Assembly (NCBI RefSeq): GCF_014385195.1
Contig: NZ_JACRTG010000010.1
Coordinates: forward strand, 1 to 64,000
Direction of reading: 5' to 3'
From: Paratissierella segnis
GTDB lineage: Bacteria; Bacillota; Clostridia; Tissierellales; Tissierellaceae
Length of the DNA stretch: 64,000 nt
Shown here: one piece after another, positions 1 through 7,694 of the stretch
How positions within the stretch are numbered: the stretch's first letter is position 1
How the letters are laid out: every line of letters starts with the position of its first letter
The notes under the pieces: generated by a model
Databases searched by the model: none
Told to the model about the DNA's origin: nothing
The model's input: only the letters and a program-made list of their open reading frames with translations
Translations under genes and position numbers: made by a program

Positions 1-81
1 AGATTGAAGTAGAACACCTAAGAGGTTTGCTATACAGTATAAACAAATAACAGCGGATACATGTAGTTGCTGTAAGAAAGC

Positions 82-113
82 CGTGTTTCAGGGGCTGGAC
101 GCCCCTGACCACG
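82..113 (+). promoter_or_regulatory. GC-rich hairpin in leader of first gene
   Basis: An 8-bp GC-rich stem (88-95 with 101-108, loop 96-100) is extended by CGTG (82-85) pairing with CACG (110-113). It lies 25 bases before the start codon of the first gene, just upstream of a strong GAGGAGGTG ribosome site. No U-tract follows, so it is not a simple terminator. It may be a leader structure or the 3' end of an element beginning outside the window. Confidence 0.4.
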
Positions 114-138
114 AGATTCCTAGAGGAGGTGATTTGCC

Positions 139-456
139 ATGTTGACAGTAAATGTTCCCAAATTTTATTCAATTTCTTTAGAAAGCACTCTAAATTATAC
201 ACCATACTCTCAAAGACTTGAAAAAACTGTTGCTGCAATATCAAGATATGCAATTAAATGTCTTAATGAAAAGGTAAAGATAGAAAATCTGTCTGAAGAT
301 AAAATAATCGAATTCTACCTTACTAAATGTCTTTTAAGCATATCATCAAATCCTGTATGGATTCAAAACGTCAATAAACATAAACTGGATAAAGACTACC
401 TTTATATTCTGCTAAAAAAATATTTCTATCAATATACAAATAATTTTTACCTTTAA
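139..456 (+). CDS. hypothetical protein, 105 aa
   Basis: I do not recognise this protein. It is a basic, mostly helical, soluble-looking 105-residue product with no signal peptide or membrane segment; Lys, Tyr and Asn are frequent near the C-terminus. The ATG at 139 follows a strong GAGGAGGTG ribosome site by 8 bases. The next gene starts 26 bases downstream on the same strand with its own ribosome site and the pair ends at a terminator, so they look like a two-gene operon. The position beside plasmid-type partition genes suggests an accessory element. Confidence 0.6.
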   Translation: MLTVNVPKFYSISLESTLNYTPYSQRLEKTVAAISRYAIKCLNEKVKIENLSEDKIIEFYLTKCLLSISSNPVWIQNVNKHKLDKDYLYILLKKYFYQYTNNFYL

Positions 457-482
457 AAGTCAAATAAAATGGAGGTGACATC

Positions 483-770
483 ATGAAAAACAAACATCTT
501 AAACAGGAAATTAATAGACTGCTAACTTCTGTAATGCAAACCTTTGGTAAAGATTCCAGGGAATATCGGGATGCCGAATACTACTTCGACGTCCTTGAAA
601 CTGTCTACCATTACAACTACAGTGATGGATTAGACTTGCTGGATGAGTTAAAAAATTTGCTAGGCAAATTATCAGATAGAATACCTGAATTATCATCTAA
701 TATGTTCACACAATGCTATCCAAATATCAGTGAGATGATAAAATGTCTTGAGGAATGGCTATCTGATTAA
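483..770 (+). CDS. hypothetical protein, 95 aa
   Basis: A 95-residue soluble protein of unknown function, predicted to be all-helical, with an acidic C-terminal half and aromatic residues around positions 28-46. It begins 26 bases after the preceding gene with ribosome site GGAGGTG and ends 8 bases before a strong intrinsic terminator, so it is the last gene of this small operon. I see no catalytic motif. Confidence 0.6.
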   Translation: MKNKHLKQEINRLLTSVMQTFGKDSREYRDAEYYFDVLETVYHYNYSDGLDLLDELKNLLGKLSDRIPELSSNMFTQCYPNISEMIKCLEEWLSD

Positions 771-777
771 TAATCTT

Positions 778-810
778 AAGGCTTTTCAGTAAAAACTGAA
801 AAGCCTTTTT
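778..810 (+). terminator. Rho-independent terminator
   Basis: A perfect 13-bp stem (778-790 with 795-807), a 4-base A loop and a run of T. It ends the two-gene operon at 139-770. The A-run on the other side may let it act in both directions. Confidence 0.9.
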
Positions 811-887
811 ACATAATATCACACTGTTTTTTTGCAATAAAAAACCTGCATTCTGCACACTTTTTATTGTTAAAATGTGGTTCTGGA

Positions 888-1181
888 TTATGATTTTTTT
901 ACTGAATTTTTAACCGCAATTAAATATATAACTCCCAAAATCGCTAATGCTGCAAAGATAATTGTAACCAAGTGCGAAGAAATTTGACCTGACAAATAAA
1001 TTGCTGTTGGTCCGTCTGCACCACCTATAATTCCTACTGAACCCGCATCTCTTATATCCTTATTAAGTTTATATGATAAGTATAATGGCAATAAGTAACT
1101 GGAAAATGCACTGATAACGGCTATTAAAGTGCATGTAACGGTAACTGCTGTAATTGCCTTCGTTAATTTCCTATTTTTCAT
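888..1181 (-). CDS. small membrane protein carrying an OadB-type motif
   Basis: A 97-residue protein with an N-terminal membrane segment (about residues 8-36) and a C-terminal one (about 68-90). Between them is GIIGGADGPTAIY, the signature of the beta subunit of sodium-pumping decarboxylases (OadB/GcdB), where it forms part of the membrane ion path. OadB subunits are about 370-430 residues, so this is not a functional decarboxylase subunit; it has only the motif and two flanking helices. Short proteins of this kind are often auto-annotated as decarboxylase beta subunit in clostridia. It follows the gene at 1214-1738 by 32 bases and is probably cotranscribed. Its function is unknown. Confidence 0.75.
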   Translation of the reverse strand: MKNRKLTKAITAVTVTCTLIAVISAFSSYLLPLYLSYKLNKDIRDAGSVGIIGGADGPTAIYLSGQISSHLVTIIFAALAILGVIYLIAVKNSVKKS

Positions 1182-1213
1182 ATCTTACTCACTCCATATA
1201 TATTCGTTTTTTA

Positions 1214-1738
1214 TTAAGGCATCATCTTTTGCTGCTTACTTGTTTTTATGATATTTCTTTCATCTGCTTTATCAATGTCAAATAGAGAGTCATCGTTTAT
1301 AACAGGACTATTAATCTGTGTAAAATCCACATCATTCCTGTCGAGAGTAATATCTAGAACTACTTTATTATCTTTTACAAAAATTAGTTTATGAAATATA
1401 TCATCATCCAATGGATGCTCTCCGAACCAAGTTTTATCACATATTAGATAACCGATATAAGTGTCCGCTGTAGTCCATTTTATGCCTATTACCTTCTGCA
1501 TTTCTGTTCTGCTAATATAAGGTCGTATAACATACATCCTGTCCCATTCAAAAGGAGTTATATTATTCATATCAAAAGATGAGTTTTGCTGGACAGTTGT
1601 CATCAGTTCACTTTTGAAACTTTCTAAGTGCTTATTATCGATTCTTTGACTACGATAGTTTATATAACTTAATATAAACAGTATCAAAGGTATTATTAAA
1701 AATGCTGTTATCATGATAGTCTTCTTTTTGATTTTCAT
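1214..1738 (-). CDS. membrane-anchored extracytoplasmic protein, unknown function
   Basis: A 174-residue protein with a basic N-terminus and one membrane segment at about residues 7-25, so the remainder is probably outside the membrane. The exported part contains FEWDRMYVIRPY (about 63-74), a pattern I associate with a family of uncharacterised Firmicute lipoproteins and anchored proteins. No lipobox Cys is present. The ribosome site AGGTG lies before the ATG. It is the first gene of a two-gene minus-strand operon with the OadB-motif protein. Confidence 0.6.
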   Translation of the reverse strand: MKIKKKTIMITAFLIIPLILFILSYINYRSQRIDNKHLESFKSELMTTVQQNSSFDMNNITPFEWDRMYVIRPYISRTEMQKVIGIKWTTADTYIGYLICDKTWFGEHPLDDDIFHKLIFVKDNKVVLDITLDRNDVDFTQINSPVINDDSLFDIDKADERNIIKTSKQQKMMP

Positions 1739-2417
1739 ATCTTTTCACCTCATAAAGGTTATATGTGCCATTACGCTACATCTTTTCAGGATTATATTTA
1801 CTATTATATTGTATAACCAAAGTTATTGATAGAATCTTTTTATATAGATATATAGATTTTTAATAAGATAATGGGTAAGAAATTTTAATACCTTCAGTAA
1901 CTACTGCCATATTATGTATTTCCTCATTCCAAATTCCCTATCTCCCTTTAACCCATAACTCTTATTCACCATTCTAATTATGTTTTAGAATCGCTTTTTA
2001 TCCCCTAATCCTTAAAAACCATTTCTAACCCTTATTCCTTAGCCAAAGCATATAATACCTATCAAATTGCTCCGTTTCCTATATAAAAAGGCTGCTTTCT
2101 AATAATTCATTCTTACTTATCTTCTTATTAAGAAAAGCAATTCTAAAATCGAGTTTCGCCCCTTAAAATGCAAAATATTTTAAAATAAAAACAAAACAGA
2201 GGAAATAAATTGCTGCAGAGCAACCATTTCCTCCATTTTGTCCGCTTACTAACACTCCCTAGAATGTCTGCATTAAAAGTAACATATTAGATGTTGATTG
2301 TAAAGAGTTTTATCCCTTTATTCCCTAGAGATAGAGTCCTGGTTCCTTTTAGTTCCTAACTTTTTATTCTAGTTCATTTAGGAACCCCATAGTAAGGATA
2401 TAGGGGACAGGAGGTAA
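1739..2417 (+). other. gene-free, G-poor intergenic stretch
   Basis: No credible coding region on either strand. The plus strand from about 1900 to 2400 is rich in pyrimidines, with words such as CCCTTTAACCC and TTATTCCTTAGCC, giving strong strand asymmetry. The same style of DNA recurs at 3870-3960 and 12.8-13.7 kb. The only compact structure is the nested hairpin at 2199-2233. Confidence 0.6.
2199..2233 (-). terminator. nested hairpin with T-rich 3' side on minus strand
   Basis: An outer 8-bp stem (GAGGAAAT 2199-2206 with 2226-2233) encloses an inner TTGCT/AGCAA stem (2210-2214 with 2219-2223). Read on the minus strand it is followed by a T-rich tract, as in an intrinsic terminator. The partition operon already has its own terminator at 2418-2449, so this may end a separate small RNA. 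Confidence 0.5.
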
Positions 2418-2449
2418 GAAAAAAGCAGGAAGTTCTAAACTTCACTGCT
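2418..2449 (-). terminator. terminator after partition operon
   Basis: Read on the minus strand, AGCAG/CTGCT and GAAGTT/AACTTC form an 11-bp stem with a small mismatch, followed by T6. It starts 9 bases past the stop codon of the ParR-like gene. Confidence 0.85.
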
Positions 2450-2457
2450 CATAATGG

Positions 2458-2748
2458 CTATAGATTATCAAACATATTAAATATACCCTCAGGTAATTCA
2501 GGCTGAGCATAATCATCATTATCTTTTTTACTGTTCCCTATAGTAATTCCTCCACATTCCGCTATTGCTTCCTTTAAAGCCTCCTTTATTTTCTCCTTAT
2601 CAAAATCCTTATCATTTTTCCCCGTAAAACTTAATACTGCCTTAATAACGTAATCCGTTTTATATTTCTGTGCAGAAAGTATGTTATATACCTTAACATC
2701 TTCCTCTCTATCCATAGAAAAAGACAGGTTTATTCGTTTTGTTACCAT
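2458..2748 (-). CDS. ParR-like partition DNA-binding protein
   Basis: A 96-residue protein encoded 4 bases after the ParM-like gene. The N-terminus (VTKRINLSFSMDREED) looks like the beta strand and first helix of a ribbon-helix-helix DNA-binding domain. The C-terminal half is acidic and disordered-looking and ends in EGIFNMFDNL, a plausible hydrophobic tail for contacting the filament. Type II partition systems pair an actin-like ATPase with such a small adaptor that binds the centromere. Sequence similarity to named ParR proteins cannot be tested here, so the role rests on gene position, size and predicted fold. A strong terminator follows. Confidence 0.65.
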   Translation of the reverse strand: MVTKRINLSFSMDREEDVKVYNILSAQKYKTDYVIKAVLSFTGKNDKDFDKEKIKEALKEAIAECGGITIGNSKKDNDDYAQPELPEGIFNMFDNL

Positions 2749-2752
2749 AGCA

Positions 2753-3661
2753 TCACCTTCTTAATTCCTGCTCTAATAGGATTTTATAGCCCTTTGCATT
2801 AGCAAACTGGTCAAGAAAATCCGCATACCTTACTTTTGTGGATTCTTCAATATATTTCCGAAGCAACATACTTCCACCACCTGTGAAAACAGTAGGGTTA
2901 CGGAATTCGAACCCATATTCCTCAATTTTGGCCAATATGTTTTCTACATACTCATTCGTCATTATTTTAATTATCTCTTTAACATCTGCTTCAAAAATAA
3001 CAGGTTCTCTTCCTAATATAATATCTTGTATTTGAGTTTCAGTCAGCCTAATATTTGTTTTTAAGAGTTCCTGCTGTATATTCGCAATTAGCGTAATAAT
3101 TCCGTCAGGGAGTGAGTAACACGATGCAGTGTCAATTATCCCGTTCTCCACTCTAAAAATATCTGCAGTATAACCGCCAATATCTATAACATTACATAAT
3201 ATATCCTTATAACTGTTAAATACCGTAATAAGCGAAGCATACCCCTGTGGATACACCCTGCAATCAATAATATTAATTGCATAACCTTTTTTGTTAAAAT
3301 TAAATTTAACATCCTGTCTTAAAAAATATTCCCGAAATTTTTTCTTAAGAGTTCCATAATTGACAATTGGAAGTCCTACTCCTAGAATTACATCAGATTT
3401 ATCTTCTATCCTCGCTATATTTACAGCATCTGCAATTGCAGGTAAAGACATAATGAAAGTATCCTGATTAACTGTCTTATCCATCTGGACACTCAATCTA
3501 TTACCTCCGATGCTATAAAACTTACCTTCATAAATTAACAAGTTGCTCGCTGAGATTGGCTCACTATTAGATTTAGTAAATCCTGACTCAACAATATAGC
3601 CCTCACTTGTTTTTGTACATTTGTTTCCATTATCAAGTCCCAATAAAATCCTGTTTCCCAT
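2753..3661 (-). CDS. ParM/StbA-like actin-family partition ATPase
   Basis: A 302-residue protein with the actin/Hsp70 nucleotide-binding signatures. Phosphate-1 is LGLDNGN (about 7-13), phosphate-2 is VIDIGGYTADI (about 158-168) and the adenosine motif is FTGGGS (about 259-264). Length fits the plasmid ParM/StbA/Alp families, about 280-330 residues. ParM-type proteins polymerise into filaments that push plasmid copies apart through a ParR adaptor bound to a centromere. The adaptor candidate follows directly. ATG at 3661 with GGAGGAATTACT as ribosome site. I see no clear iterons upstream that would be the centromere. Finding it here implies an integrated plasmid or conjugative element, or that this part of the contig is extrachromosomal. 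Confidence 0.85.
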   Translation of the reverse strand: MGNRILLGLDNGNKCTKTSEGYIVESGFTKSNSEPISASNLLIYEGKFYSIGGNRLSVQMDKTVNQDTFIMSLPAIADAVNIARIEDKSDVILGVGLPIVNYGTLKKKFREYFLRQDVKFNFNKKGYAINIIDCRVYPQGYASLITVFNSYKDILCNVIDIGGYTADIFRVENGIIDTASCYSLPDGIITLIANIQQELLKTNIRLTETQIQDIILGREPVIFEADVKEIIKIMTNEYVENILAKIEEYGFEFRNPTVFTGGGSMLLRKYIEESTKVRYADFLDQFANAKGYKILLEQELRR

Positions 3662-4205
3662 AGTAATTCCTCCATTTCTTTAATAAAATTTAAGTTCCTT
3701 ATCGTTCTTTATAGCCGATGATTTTTTATAATTTCAAGTATTTCTGCAAAAAAAATTGCTCACCCAGCAAACTAGGTAAGCATACAAAATAAAATAATAC
3801 GGAGGTTATTTCATTAACATTGTAAAATGCCTTCATAAACGTAAACATATATTTTATAATAAATCATTCTCCACAAAGTCAAGTCTAATTTCTACTTTTT
3901 TAACTTTTTCCTTATTTCCTTTTACCTAAATCCCTTTTATATATTATGTATTTAGTAAATTTCTTCAAGCCCTTTAATTTACGGCATTCGTAGAAGTTTT
4001 TAAGCGACAAAAACTAGTTTAGGGTATATTAGGAAAAAGGTTTATTGGGTTAAGGAACAAATATATGCATTATATTAACTTTTAATGCAACGCCTTAACT
4101 CTTATACCTTTTTAGTGATTTCCTTACGAAAATTTCTCTATCAGAATTTGACTTATCCCTGCTCTTCCGTATAATGTTAAAAATCAATTTGAAAGGATGA
4201 ATTCT
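3662..4205 (+). other. intergenic stretch between parM-like gene and four-helix-bundle gene
   Basis: No credible gene. It should hold the promoter and perhaps the centromere of the partition operon, but I see no tandem iterons. It contains a terminator-like hairpin (3746-3781) and a pyrimidine-rich tract (about 3880-3960). Confidence 0.5.
3746..3781 (-). terminator. terminator-like hairpin upstream of parM-like gene
   Basis: On the minus strand GCTTACC (3781-3775) pairs with GGTGAGC (3764-3758) with one G-U pair, followed by AA and T8. It lies about 85 bases before the ParM start codon. It could attenuate the partition operon leader or end a small upstream RNA. The enclosed TTGCT/AGCAA resembles the inner stem of the hairpin at 2199-2233. 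Confidence 0.6.
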
Positions 4206-4610
4206 ATGAGTGAAAATTTGTATATAAAAGATTTTAAAAGCCTGAAAGTATGGCAGAAGGCGAATGTTCTTGAGCAGGATATAAGGGAATTGGTTAAAGG
4301 ATTTCCAAGTTGTGAGCAATATAGGCTTACAGACCAGTTAGTACGGGCTGTTAGGAGTATAGGGGCAAATCTTGCAGAAGGAAATACACAGTTGTTTATA
4401 AAAAAAGAAATAGTTCACGCAAATATTGCATTAGGAAGTGCGGGAGAATGCAGGAGCCATCTCATTACTGCATATCAAAATGGTTATATAAATAGTACAC
4501 AATATGATGCCCTAGATAAAAGGTTAATTGAGATTATCAAAATGCTATATGGCTATATAAAAAGGCTAAAATCCGCACCGCGCGACACCTCAAATACTAA
4601 TGACACTTAA
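4206..4610 (+). CDS. four helix bundle protein (S23/IVP family)
   Basis: A 134-residue all-helical protein. The pattern FKSLKVWQKANVLEQDIRELVKGFP near the N-terminus and RAVRSIGANLAEG (about 46-58 from this start) is typical of the four-helix-bundle family first found as 23S rRNA intervening-sequence proteins and now known at many scattered loci. Its biochemical role is not established. I chose the ATG at 4206 because GAAAGGATG lies 7 bases upstream; an ATG at 4197 overlaps that ribosome site. It is a single-gene unit on the plus strand inside the accessory region. Confidence 0.85.
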   Translation: MSENLYIKDFKSLKVWQKANVLEQDIRELVKGFPSCEQYRLTDQLVRAVRSIGANLAEGNTQLFIKKEIVHANIALGSAGECRSHLITAYQNGYINSTQYDALDKRLIEIIKMLYGYIKRLKSAPRDTSNTNDT

Positions 4611-5191
4611 TATTAATTCAATAGGTTATAGGATTGTTCCCCTTGCGGGCTTTACTAAAAATGTTGTAGTCTAATTTAGAAATTGTTCTAGGGATAGAAC
4701 TATCTCTTTAGTTTAAACTCTTATAAGTTGGGGAAAGTTTCGAGGGATAAGGGGCGAGGTCTAGGCATTCTTTCTGTACTTTTCTTGATTGCTATAAAAA
4801 ATAAGAAAAAATGCCTTGGAAGGCCACTAATCCTCCAAAGCATTCTAAAAAATCCTAATAGTCCTATTATAAAAAATGTTTCTAAAGTTAAGGTATTGAC
4901 CCACATTGGCTTTCACATTCCTTTATATATTATACTACATTTTACTCTTAATTTTCATAACTGTATAATAAATTCCCTAGCGAATTAAATATTTGTTTTC
5001 TTTGATGGTCTCGGTTATTTTTCCAATAACCACTGAATTTCCTGATAAATCAATGTTACATTAAATATCATATACTAGTAATTTGGATGAGTTGATATAA
5101 TATTTACCTTATCGATACTTGAAAATAGCATTATCGTAAACCTTCTGAAACCCACCCTATTATTATATCTTGATACAAAGTCTAGCATTTA
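4611..5191 (+). other. gene-free stretch
   Basis: Two overlapping open frames lie on opposite strands here (4721-4906 and 4728-4988), but neither has a convincing ribosome site or a protein-like composition. The recognisable elements are the minus-strand hairpin at 4810-4844 and a 7-bp hairpin near 5013-5031. Confidence 0.5.
4803..4844 (-). terminator. minus-strand intrinsic terminator
   Basis: An 11-bp stem with one mismatch (4834-4844 with 4810-4820), then T-rich sequence on the minus strand. It is the first terminator downstream of the arsenic operon, although about 350 bases beyond its last gene. Confidence 0.65.
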
Positions 5192-5758
5192 TTATTCAGG
5201 TTTTTTATTTTTCTCAATCGACTCAAAAAACCTCCGCAAATTTTCTGGTAATTGATATGCTTCTTTATCAACCCTATCATTCAACCGTGCTTTCTTATCA
5301 CTATATACTTTACGAAGGATGGCATCAATAATCATTGCTTTTGGTGGAACATTATATTCTTTTCCCTTATACACCCATACTCGGCAATCAACTTCATCGC
5401 CACATAAATCTCCACAAGATTCACATAGAGATTCCTTGACATCCATTTGTATGTCTTCTCCATTTACTCGTATAGTAGGCGAACTAATAAATCTATGTTG
5501 TTTTGCCTTTTCTTTACTATCAATATGGATTTTGTTCACAACTACTTCTATCCCTGTCAATTGAAGTATCTTTGCCACATCTGCAATGGCCTCTTCAAGC
5601 CCTGCATCTGTTCCCTGACATCGTGTGCAAATGTTTAGGTCTAAATATAAAAAATCAATTATTATTTCATTTTTTTCTTCAGTTTGACTCTGTCTTAAAT
5701 CTTCACAGCATTTCGTATTACATATACAGTTATTATTTTGTGACTGACAACAATCCAT
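5192..5758 (-). CDS. DUF2703-type thioredoxin-fold protein of ars operon
   Basis: A 188-residue Cys-rich protein. The N-terminus has a cluster of Cys residues, then a thioredoxin-like core beginning IIIDFLYLDLNICTRCQGTD with a CxxC, then SSPTIRVNGEDI, which resembles the cis-Pro loop of thioredoxin folds, and finally CESCGDLCGDEVDC. This arrangement matches what I know as DUF2703, seen near arsenic and mercury genes; the family name is from memory. A role in thiol chemistry of arsenicals or metals is an inference. The start at 5758 follows GGAGGTAACATTC; an upstream ATG at 5782 lacks a ribosome site. It is the last gene of the ars operon. Confidence 0.75.
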   Translation of the reverse strand: MDCCQSQNNNCICNTKCCEDLRQSQTEEKNEIIIDFLYLDLNICTRCQGTDAGLEEAIADVAKILQLTGIEVVVNKIHIDSKEKAKQHRFISSPTIRVNGEDIQMDVKESLCESCGDLCGDEVDCRVWVYKGKEYNVPPKAMIIDAILRKVYSDKKARLNDRVDKEAYQLPENLRRFFESIEKNKKPE

Positions 5759-5812
5759 GAATGTTACCTCCTTCAAAATCACTAATTGGGTTGAATCCCT
5801 ACTAGGTTTTCC

Positions 5813-6040
5813 TTATAAATACTTCTTTATTTCTTCCACTGTTGGAATTTTTCCTGCAATTTTAACCTGTTCATCTACCACCAAAGCGGGTGTTCTCATC
5901 ACACCATATGCTGCAATGTCCTTAAAATTTTGCACTTTTTCAATTGTGGCTTCAATTCCCAATTCTTTAACAGCCTCGTTAACATTAGCCTCTAATTTTT
6001 TACAATTCGCACATCCTGAACCTAAAACTTTAATTACCAT
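5813..6040 (-). CDS. small thioredoxin-family redox protein
   Basis: A 75-residue protein with the thioredoxin active site GSGCANCKK (about residues 7-15) and the cis-Pro motif MRTPALVVDE near residue 49. This is the minimal-length TrxA-like / redox-active disulfide protein 2 type. The start at 6040 follows GAGGAGGATAATT. It sits between arsP and the DUF2703 gene, 33 bases after arsP. In this context it may reduce the arsenate reductase ArsC or handle metal thiolates; that is inference. Confidence 0.85.
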   Translation of the reverse strand: MVIKVLGSGCANCKKLEANVNEAVKELGIEATIEKVQNFKDIAAYGVMRTPALVVDEQVKIAGKIPTVEEIKKYL

Positions 6041-6073
6041 AATTATCCTCCTCAATTGATTAATTTAATTTAT

Positions 6074-7090
6074 TTATATGAAAATATACGAAAAAGCATT
6101 AAATAGATATCCAATAATTATAATTCCTACTGATACAATGGATACAAAGATTGCTAGAAGTTTAGGTTTTACTACTTTACTAAGCATTATCATAGAAGGA
6201 AGTGACAAGGCAGTTACTGCCATCATAAAGGATAATATTGTCCCTATTCCTACTCCTTTTGTAAATAAAGCCTCTGCTATTGGTAGTGTACCAAATATAT
6301 CAGCATACATAGGAATACCAACTACTGTAGCCATTAAAACTGCAAATGGATTATTTTCTCCAATCACATTTTCTATAACTGATTGAGGAATCCAATTGTG
6401 AATTGCTGCTCCTATCCCTACCCCAATTAATACATATAACCATACCTTATGGATAATATCCTTAACTTGTTCTTTTGAATAAGAAATTCTTTCATCACGA
6501 CTCATTTCTATAAAATCAGTATCTACATTCTCTATCTCTCTAACATATCCCTCTACATATTTTTCAAGTCCCAACTTTTCAATTAAAGTACCTCCGACAA
6601 CAGCAAGAATAAGACCTACAACCACATAGGCTATGGCAATTTTGGCACCGAAAAATGACATTAAAAGCATTAATGATGCTAAATCTACCATCGGTGAAGA
6701 AATCAGGAAAGAGAAAGTTACACCTAAAGGTAATCCAGCCGAAGTAAATCCTATAAAAATCGGTATACTGGAACAACTACAAAATGGTGTGATAGTTCCA
6801 AGTAGTGCGCCAAGTATATTTCCTTTTATACCCTTTATTCTACCGAGTATCTTTTTAGTCCTTTCTGGTGGAAAATAACTTTGGATATAAGATACAATAA
6901 AAATTAATACCGATAATAAAATAAAAATTTTAATAGTATCATAGATAAAGAAGTGAATACTTCCACCTATTCTATCATTAATCGACAAGCCAAATACTTT
7001 CTCCATAAGAAGCCTTATAAGTTCTGAAAGCCATTTCATTTTTAATAATTGGTCATTTAACCAGCCAAATAACATTGTTAGTATATTCAT
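6074..7090 (-). CDS. arsP: ArsP-type permease
   Basis: A 338-residue membrane protein with about 8-10 hydrophobic segments and the family motif TPFCSCSSIPIFIGFTSAG (about residues 105-123), followed by a second conserved permease half near GIPMYADIFGTLPIAEAL. This is the DUF318/ArsP permease family; characterised members export trivalent organoarsenicals, using the Cys residues of the motif. Start at 7090 chosen because GGGGGGAATTAT precedes it. The ars neighbours fit the ArsP assignment, though related permeases are linked to other metals. Confidence 0.85.
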   Translation of the reverse strand: MNILTMLFGWLNDQLLKMKWLSELIRLLMEKVFGLSINDRIGGSIHFFIYDTIKIFILLSVLIFIVSYIQSYFPPERTKKILGRIKGIKGNILGALLGTITPFCSCSSIPIFIGFTSAGLPLGVTFSFLISSPMVDLASLMLLMSFFGAKIAIAYVVVGLILAVVGGTLIEKLGLEKYVEGYVREIENVDTDFIEMSRDERISYSKEQVKDIIHKVWLYVLIGVGIGAAIHNWIPQSVIENVIGENNPFAVLMATVVGIPMYADIFGTLPIAEALFTKGVGIGTILSFMMAVTALSLPSMIMLSKVVKPKLLAIFVSIVSVGIIIIGYLFNAFSYIFI

Positions 7091-7271
7091 ATAATTCCCC
7101 CCTATTTTCTGCAACTACAAGATAACTTTCAACATTCATACACTTTTCAACATCTCTTTTAAGTTTCAAATAATCGTCTATATTGTCTTTTATCTCCTCC
7201 AGCATCTTCTTGTACACTTCTTCTTTAAGACTTAAAAGAAAAAGTGCTTGGATTTTTCTCTCCACTAACAT
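7053..7271 (-). CDS. possible small overlapping gene between arsC and arsP
   Basis: A 72-residue open frame that fills the arsC-arsP gap and overlaps both genes (47 bases of arsC, 38 of arsP). The middle part looks like a real charged helical protein (KEEVYKKMLEEIKDNIDDYLKLKRD). An internal ATG for MLEEIKDN lacks a clear upstream ribosome site. It could be a genuine small ars-operon protein or a remnant left by a frameshift near the unusually long arsC 3' end. I do not recognise a family. Confidence 0.3.
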   Translation of the reverse strand: MLVERKIQALFLLSLKEEVYKKMLEEIKDNIDDYLKLKRDVEKCMNVESYLVVAENRGELYEYTNNVIWLVK

Positions 7272-7689
7272 CTTCTTTTATATTCATTAAATTTGTTTGT
7301 TTTTTTACCCTCTGTATCAAATCCATTACTTTTTCTTTAATAATATTCCTTGTTTTTCTGTAATCCTCTATTGGTCCACCTGATGGGTCCTCAAGTCCCC
7401 AATCTTCTCTGTACCTGCATGGCACATAAGGGCATACTACGTTACAACCCATAGTTATTAAAATATCTACTTCTTCTGGAATATCACTTAATAATTTTGG
7501 ATGATATCCGCCCATATCTACCCCTTCTTCTTCCATTACCTGTACTGCCAGTGGTTTTACTTCAGGATAATTTTCTGTTCCCGCCGAATATGCTTCCAAT
7601 ACATCACTTCCCAATTTCTTTGCCCAACCTTCTGCCATTTGAGAACGACAGGAATTGTGAACACATACAAATGCCACCTTCTTTTTCAT
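7225..7689 (-). CDS. arsC: thioredoxin-coupled arsenate reductase
   Basis: A 154-residue protein of the low-molecular-weight phosphatase fold. The nucleophile loop CVHNSCRS is at residues 9-16, the catalytic Asp is in DPSG at 101-104, and Cys82, Cys86 and Cys91 lie where the redox cascade cysteines of Gram-positive ArsC sit. It reduces arsenate to arsenite, with electrons from thioredoxin. Typical length is about 132-140, so the C-terminal tail after about residue 130 is extra and Ser/Asn/Lys-rich. It starts 5 bases after acr3 ends. Confidence 0.93.
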   Translation of the reverse strand: MKKKVAFVCVHNSCRSQMAEGWAKKLGSDVLEAYSAGTENYPEVKPLAVQVMEEEGVDMGGYHPKLLSDIPEEVDILITMGCNVVCPYVPCRYREDWGLEDPSGGPIEDYRKTRNIIKEKVMDLIQRVKKQTNLMNIKEDVSGEKNPSTFSFKS

Positions 7690-7694
7690 GTGTT

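Noticed and set aside
2541..3674. A 14-base sequence TAGTAATTCCTCCA present twice, in the ParR-like coding region and at the ParM ribosome site.
   Set aside because: One copy is simply a ribosome site and the other is coding; two copies are too few to claim iterons.
4721..4988. Two overlapping open frames on opposite strands (61 and 86 codons).
   Set aside because: No ribosome sites, low-complexity composition, and a terminator hairpin lies inside both.
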